NCBI RefSeq assembly: GCF_028554725.1
Contig: NC_071670.1
Coordinates: 48,556,501-48,620,500 of the forward strand
Length of the DNA stretch: 64,000 nucleotides
Direction: 5' to 3'
Origin: Zeugodacus cucurbitae
Taxonomy: Eukaryota > Arthropoda > Insecta > Diptera > Tephritidae
Shown here: positions 60,330 to 64,000 of the stretch, piece after piece
Layout of the letters: the number at the start of each line of letters is the position of its first letter
Position numbering within the stretch: the stretch's first letter is position 1
Notes under the pieces: model-generated
What the model saw: the letters and a program-made list of their open reading frames with translations, nothing else
Databases searched by the model: none
Told to the model about the DNA's origin: nothing
Made by a program: the position numbers and the translations under genes

Positions 60330-61513
60330 AAATCTAGTTAATGAACAAAGGAAAATCGAAAACTTTAAAATTTTAATTTTTGATAGAATTTTAACCAAAA
60401 AATTCAGTTTTTGGACAAATTTTCCCCATATATTGTCTCGAAAAAAATAGTTGTAATAAAAAATCCTTCGTTCATTATCCAAATAATGTTATTTCAAAGA
60501 TGTGTGCAAGATTTGAACAAAATCGCTTCATAACTTTTCGAGATATCGTGTTCACCGACTTAAAAAAATGAGTTTTGAGATAAACGCCTTTAAGGCAGTA
60601 GTCTGCTTTAGAAGCCGAAAAAAAACGTTGTTTTAGCAATTTTTTTTTAAGGGGAAGGAAATGATTGCGGTAAACGGAATTTTAAGACGATAGTGTAATA
60701 TATTTAAGGCTTAAAAAACAATATTTATTATTAAAAAATATTGAAATTTTTTCAAAGTTGTAAGTATTTTTCTGGATCGCCTGGAGTCTGCACTTGTAAA
60801 TCGGTGTCAGTGATGTAGGTCGTGCGATGCATCTGAAACAGTCGAACCAATTTTATTTTTTTTTTTATTTTTATCTGTTTCTTTTCTTTATGAACTAAAA
60901 AAATACCGAAGAAGTTATAAAATTCCAAATTTTTTCGAAGTTTGAAAAAAAAATCACTTTTTTAAGAATAAAATTGAGTTTAAGTTGCAAAACAAGTAGT
61001 TTAAATAATACTATTGTCCAACTTTTTTAGTTCAAATAGAAGACAATTTAATAGTGCAGCTAGATCACTTTGGTTTCGATCGGACGGACGTATATTCTTT
61101 TTGCTATCGCCGGCACCGTTTTCTAACACTTGTGAAAATGAAAACTCGAGAAAACGTGCTTAAAGGTCTGCCTGATCATTCGCACCTGCTCGACGCTCGG
61201 CCACTAAAACTGCTCTAGCTTCGAAAATATGTCGAATTGGCCTCTGGAATTTTAAAGACATATTCTTTGGAAGAGATTTAAAACAAAACAAAAGAATCGA
61301 TTTTTTGAAGCCTGCAAAGCAGACCACTGCCTTAAGTTTTAGATTTATACTGACGTGGCCGAATGGGCGGAACTTCCAAAGGGTATATCTCTTTGAATAT
61401 TATGCGGATTGTTTTGATATTTTTGGATAACATTTTTAATATATTGCACTAAAAAGCCAACATTTTTTTTTGTTTTCATTTTTGAAAATTTGAAACCCAC
61501 CTAACCTTTTAAG
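60330..61513 (+). mobile_element. Family C repeat, copy C3, split by B4
   Basis: The left part is 60330-60589 ('cataacttttcgagatatcgtgttc', 'gttttgagataaacgcctttaa'), and the right part is 61336-61513 ('gttttagatttatactgacgtggccgaatggg' to 'gaaacccacctaaccttttaag'). The junctions fit the C1 sequence cacgtttaaagtttaggagaccacttggccgac and the C2 sequence acgcctttaaagtttcgac, with B4 inserted at the TTAA. Confidence 0.55.
60590..61335 (+). mobile_element. Family B TTAA element, copy B4
   Basis: Flanked by TTAA at 60590-60593 and 61332-61335. The terminal repeat is ggcagtagtctgctttagaagcc on the left and gcctgcaaagcagaccactgcc on the right (about 23 bp with few mismatches). Compared with B1 and B2 it lacks about 10 bases ('aataattt') near 61267. 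There is no coding capacity for a transposase, so it is a non-autonomous element. TTAA duplication is typical of piggyBac-type transposons, but the terminal bases GGCAG differ from the usual CCY start, so the superfamily is uncertain. Confidence 0.88.
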
Positions 61514-63432
61514 TTTGGTTGTAAATAGATATATTTTCATAAATAAATGCTATCGGACTTTCTTTGGCAGTGATTCATTAGCTTTGGGCAATAAAAATTA
61601 TATTTTTCTTAAAGAATTATACCAAGAATATAAAACATAGTTCCGAATGTTTTTAAAACAGATTGAGATAATTTTTGTAGCTGAATCCCGATCGGAAGTT
61701 CCACTTAAAAAATGAGACATTTGTGTTAAACTCATTCATCATCCAAAGCCATACACATATAATATCGCTGGAATTATCTTTAAAATCATTTCGAAAATAT
61801 TTTTTCAAATATTCAAAGTTGCTTATTTTCTTAATCAATCTTAATTATCGGTAGGAAAATATTTTTTTTTAATTTTCTAATTGTGCCAAATCTTACTACC
61901 TCGGCTAACGCATTACATGACGAGACTTCTAAGTATTGTTCTATTTACTAAAATAACTCATCTTCATACTAAAAATAAGGATAAATACTTCCCTTTCACA
62001 CATTTTTTACTTGTCTGTGGTAGAAATCTAACGTTTAGTAATCACTTGTCGACCACCTGGTCCTCTAACCAGACAGTCCTGATGCAAAGTATATAAATCA
62101 ATGATTATCTATTGCACATTTTTTGTTTTCAGTACCCCAAATAATTCATGGACCGACATCCGATTACAAGATATAAGAGCCAATCTCATGAAATATGAAT
62201 GTTATCATTTAATGTGATTTTTTCTATATTTTGACTTACTTTATTAAAATTTGTACTTTATTTTATAAGGATGGTTCTTACGTAGACAAAATTGCACTTA
62301 TTACCCAGTTTGAAGACTGATCTCAGTGTGGAAAGCTGTACTTTATTTTTTCTCTGGGTTCCTTAGAAGATGCAAACTGAAACGGTTATTTCCAAAAAAA
62401 AAACCGGAAGAATAATATGTAAACTTCGAAAGTTTATGACTCTTTAAAATTTGAATTACTCTCTCTTTCCTCTCTTCCTTAGTAGTCGCTTTTAATGTGC
62501 ACATAATAGTAAATATGTTTCAGAAAATGTAATTAGTGATTCAATGTTCAAATGAAAAGCGAACTTGGCAATATTCAATGCAAACTTTCAATTAAACGAA
62601 CAATCATAGATTATACACACGTTTATATGTTTGTCTGCGGGTGTATTCAACAATTTTATTTGCACCGCAAGCAAATGGAATATTAATTGACTAAAATGTA
62701 ACCATGACATTCAGGTTTTAGAAATGAAATTAAATACCAAACAAATGGATAACAAAGTTTGTCAGTTCTGCAAAATTTCCCTCTTGATAACACACCACAA
62801 CTACCGCAACTGTAATTATGAGCAACGACAGTTTGCATGTGTTTTGAATGCACGGAGGCTGAAAATTAGCCGACGCTCGATAATTTGCATTAACAGCAGG
62901 CAGGTAGTTGTGGGAGGTAGAGAACGTGAGCAACAGCAACAGCGCCAAAAACAAAATAACCACTTTCAACACAATTGCACGTAAATGCAACTAAAAATAT
63001 ATAATTAACGCTCACATGATGAGCATTTAGCTATGCTTGCGAACACCATAAACACCTCAATAAGTATGAAATACTGTAATATATGCGGGAGTATGTGTAT
63101 AGATATGTATGTATAAATGTTGTTTACTGTTGTTGCAGTTTGTCGGAGTTTCCGCATTTTGCTTAGTTGGCTGAAACTGTAATGTCACTAATCGCACTAG
63201 AAAACTCCCCCGACATGGCAAGTAGCGCGCATATGTGTATGTGTGCATGTGATGTAAGCATAAACTGGTGTGGATGAGTCTATTTCCTCTAATAGATAAT
63301 TACAACTCCATGCAGACTCATTTTAAGTATATACATATATTTTTATGTATTCATCTGGACAGTGCTGGTCATGTAATTGGGGATAAAGTAAACTCAAAAT
63401 TTTAAAATAGAAAATTTTTAAAGAAAGACTTT
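61514..63432. other. AT-rich DNA then low-copy block, no gene seen
   Basis: 62.6-63.3 kb has moderate GC, with CAACAGCAACAGC-type sequence near 62930. Two complementary 86-codon frames at 62724-62990 overlap almost exactly and are not credible genes. Confidence 0.35.
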
Positions 63433-64000
63433 CTTTAATTTTAATTTTTCAATTTCAATTTCAATTTTAATTTTAATTTTAATTTTAATTTTAATTTTAA
63501 TTTTAATTTTAATTTTAATTTTAATTTTAATTTTAATTTTAATTTTAATTTTAATTTTAACTTTAATTTTAATTTTAATTTTAATTTCATTTTCAATTTT
63601 AATTTCATTTTCAATTTCAATTTTAATTTCATTTTCAATTCCAATTTCAATTTTAATTTCATTTTCAATTCCAATTTCAATTTCAATTTCAATTTCAATT
63701 TCAATTTCAATTTTAAGTTTAATTTTAATTATAATTTCAATTTCAATTTTAATTTTAATTTTAATTTTAATTTCAATTTCAATTTTAATTATAATTTCAA
63801 TTTTAATTCTAATTTTAATTTTAATTTTAATATTAATTTTAATTTTAATTTTAATTTTAATTTTAATTTTAATTTTAATTTTAATTTTAATTTTAATTTT
63901 AATTTTAATTTTAATTTTAATTTTAATTTTAATTTTAATTTTAATTTTAATTTTAATTTTAATTTTAATTTTAATTTTAATTTTAATTTTAATTTTAATT
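63433..64000. repeat. (AATTTT)n hexanucleotide array, continues past window
   Basis: More than 560 bp of the 6-bp unit aatttt, with interspersed variants aatttc, cattttc and aattcc. Variants are grouped in the middle (63585-63800) and the last 160 bases are almost pure. A higher-order pattern (aatttcattttcaatt(c/t)caattttaatttc) repeats at about 36-48 bp between 63583 and 63680. The minus strand reads as an endless Lys-Leu frame, which is a by-product of the repeat. The right boundary lies outside the window. Confidence 0.95.

Noticed and set aside
61653..61838. ggaagttccact as the right end of a pogo-like element starting at 59822
   Set aside because: Only 12 bases match, inner terminal sequence differs and no transposase lies between, so I did not define an element there.
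62724..62990. Two complementary 86-codon frames
   Set aside because: They overlap almost completely on opposite strands and lack any family motif.
63441..63710. 89-codon Lys-Leu repeat protein on the minus strand
   Set aside because: Entirely generated by the AATTTT hexamer array.

Overview
This is eukaryotic, AT-rich, non-coding dipteran DNA. It is most likely an intergenic region or a very long intron of a tephritid fruit fly (Bactrocera/Zeugodacus/Ceratitis group). The evidence is the AT-rich base composition, the abundant CA/TG and CAA/TTG microsatellites, several insect Tc1/mariner transposon remnants, and a roughly 1.1-1.35 kb repeat ending in a conserved 'ttcggttgcacccgaactta...ccttacttgttt' tail that I associate, from memory, with tephritid genomes. 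I found no host protein-coding exon, tRNA, rRNA or other cellular RNA gene that I can support. Everything recognisably coding belongs to transposable elements.

Layout. Blocks of low-copy DNA rich in CA/TG, CAA and GA microsatellites (about 4.3-5.6, 8.4-9.8, 12.0-13.7, 17.3-18.3, 20.0-21.1, 24.5-25.4, 32.8-33.6, 35.5-36.5, 38.5-39.2, 42.2-42.8, 46.0-47.6, 49.4-50.3, 52.7-53.9, 57.4-59.1 and 62.6-63.3 kb) alternate with transposon and satellite islands. The islands hold six copies of repeat family A (541-1716, 10516-11950 interrupted, 15063-16416, 31168-32260, 37235-37960 inverted, 56491-56954 truncated). They also hold four copies of repeat family B, a roughly 745-bp TTAA-flanked inverted-repeat element (10645, 44797, 48207 inverted, 60590), and three diverged copies of family C, to which B is distantly similar. 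Coding remnants are a mariner transposase pseudogene (2400-3282), a Tc1-like element with IR/DR ends (28689-30134), three related mariner-type elements at 26.3, 44.0 and 54.0 kb, two mariner-derived miniature elements (7613, 51619), and a non-LTR retrotransposon C-terminus (55503-56100). There is also a hAT-like element split by an A copy (14616-16793), a possible pogo/Tigger end (59.8 kb), a 15-bp minisatellite with higher-order structure (18.8-19.7 kb) and a hexamer array that runs off the right edge (63.43 kb on).

Most notable. (1) Family B: the copy at 60590 sits inside a C element, and other C copies in the same window preserve the unoccupied TTAA site, so TTAA target duplication can be read directly. 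(2) The element at 54007-54940 has intact termini and an uninterrupted 236-codon transposase reading frame with all three catalytic acidic residues, but appears to have lost its N-terminal DNA-binding region in frame. (3) The Tc1-like element keeps a symmetric two-repeat IR/DR architecture at both ends. Nested insertions (B in A, B in C, A in hAT-like) give a partial relative chronology.
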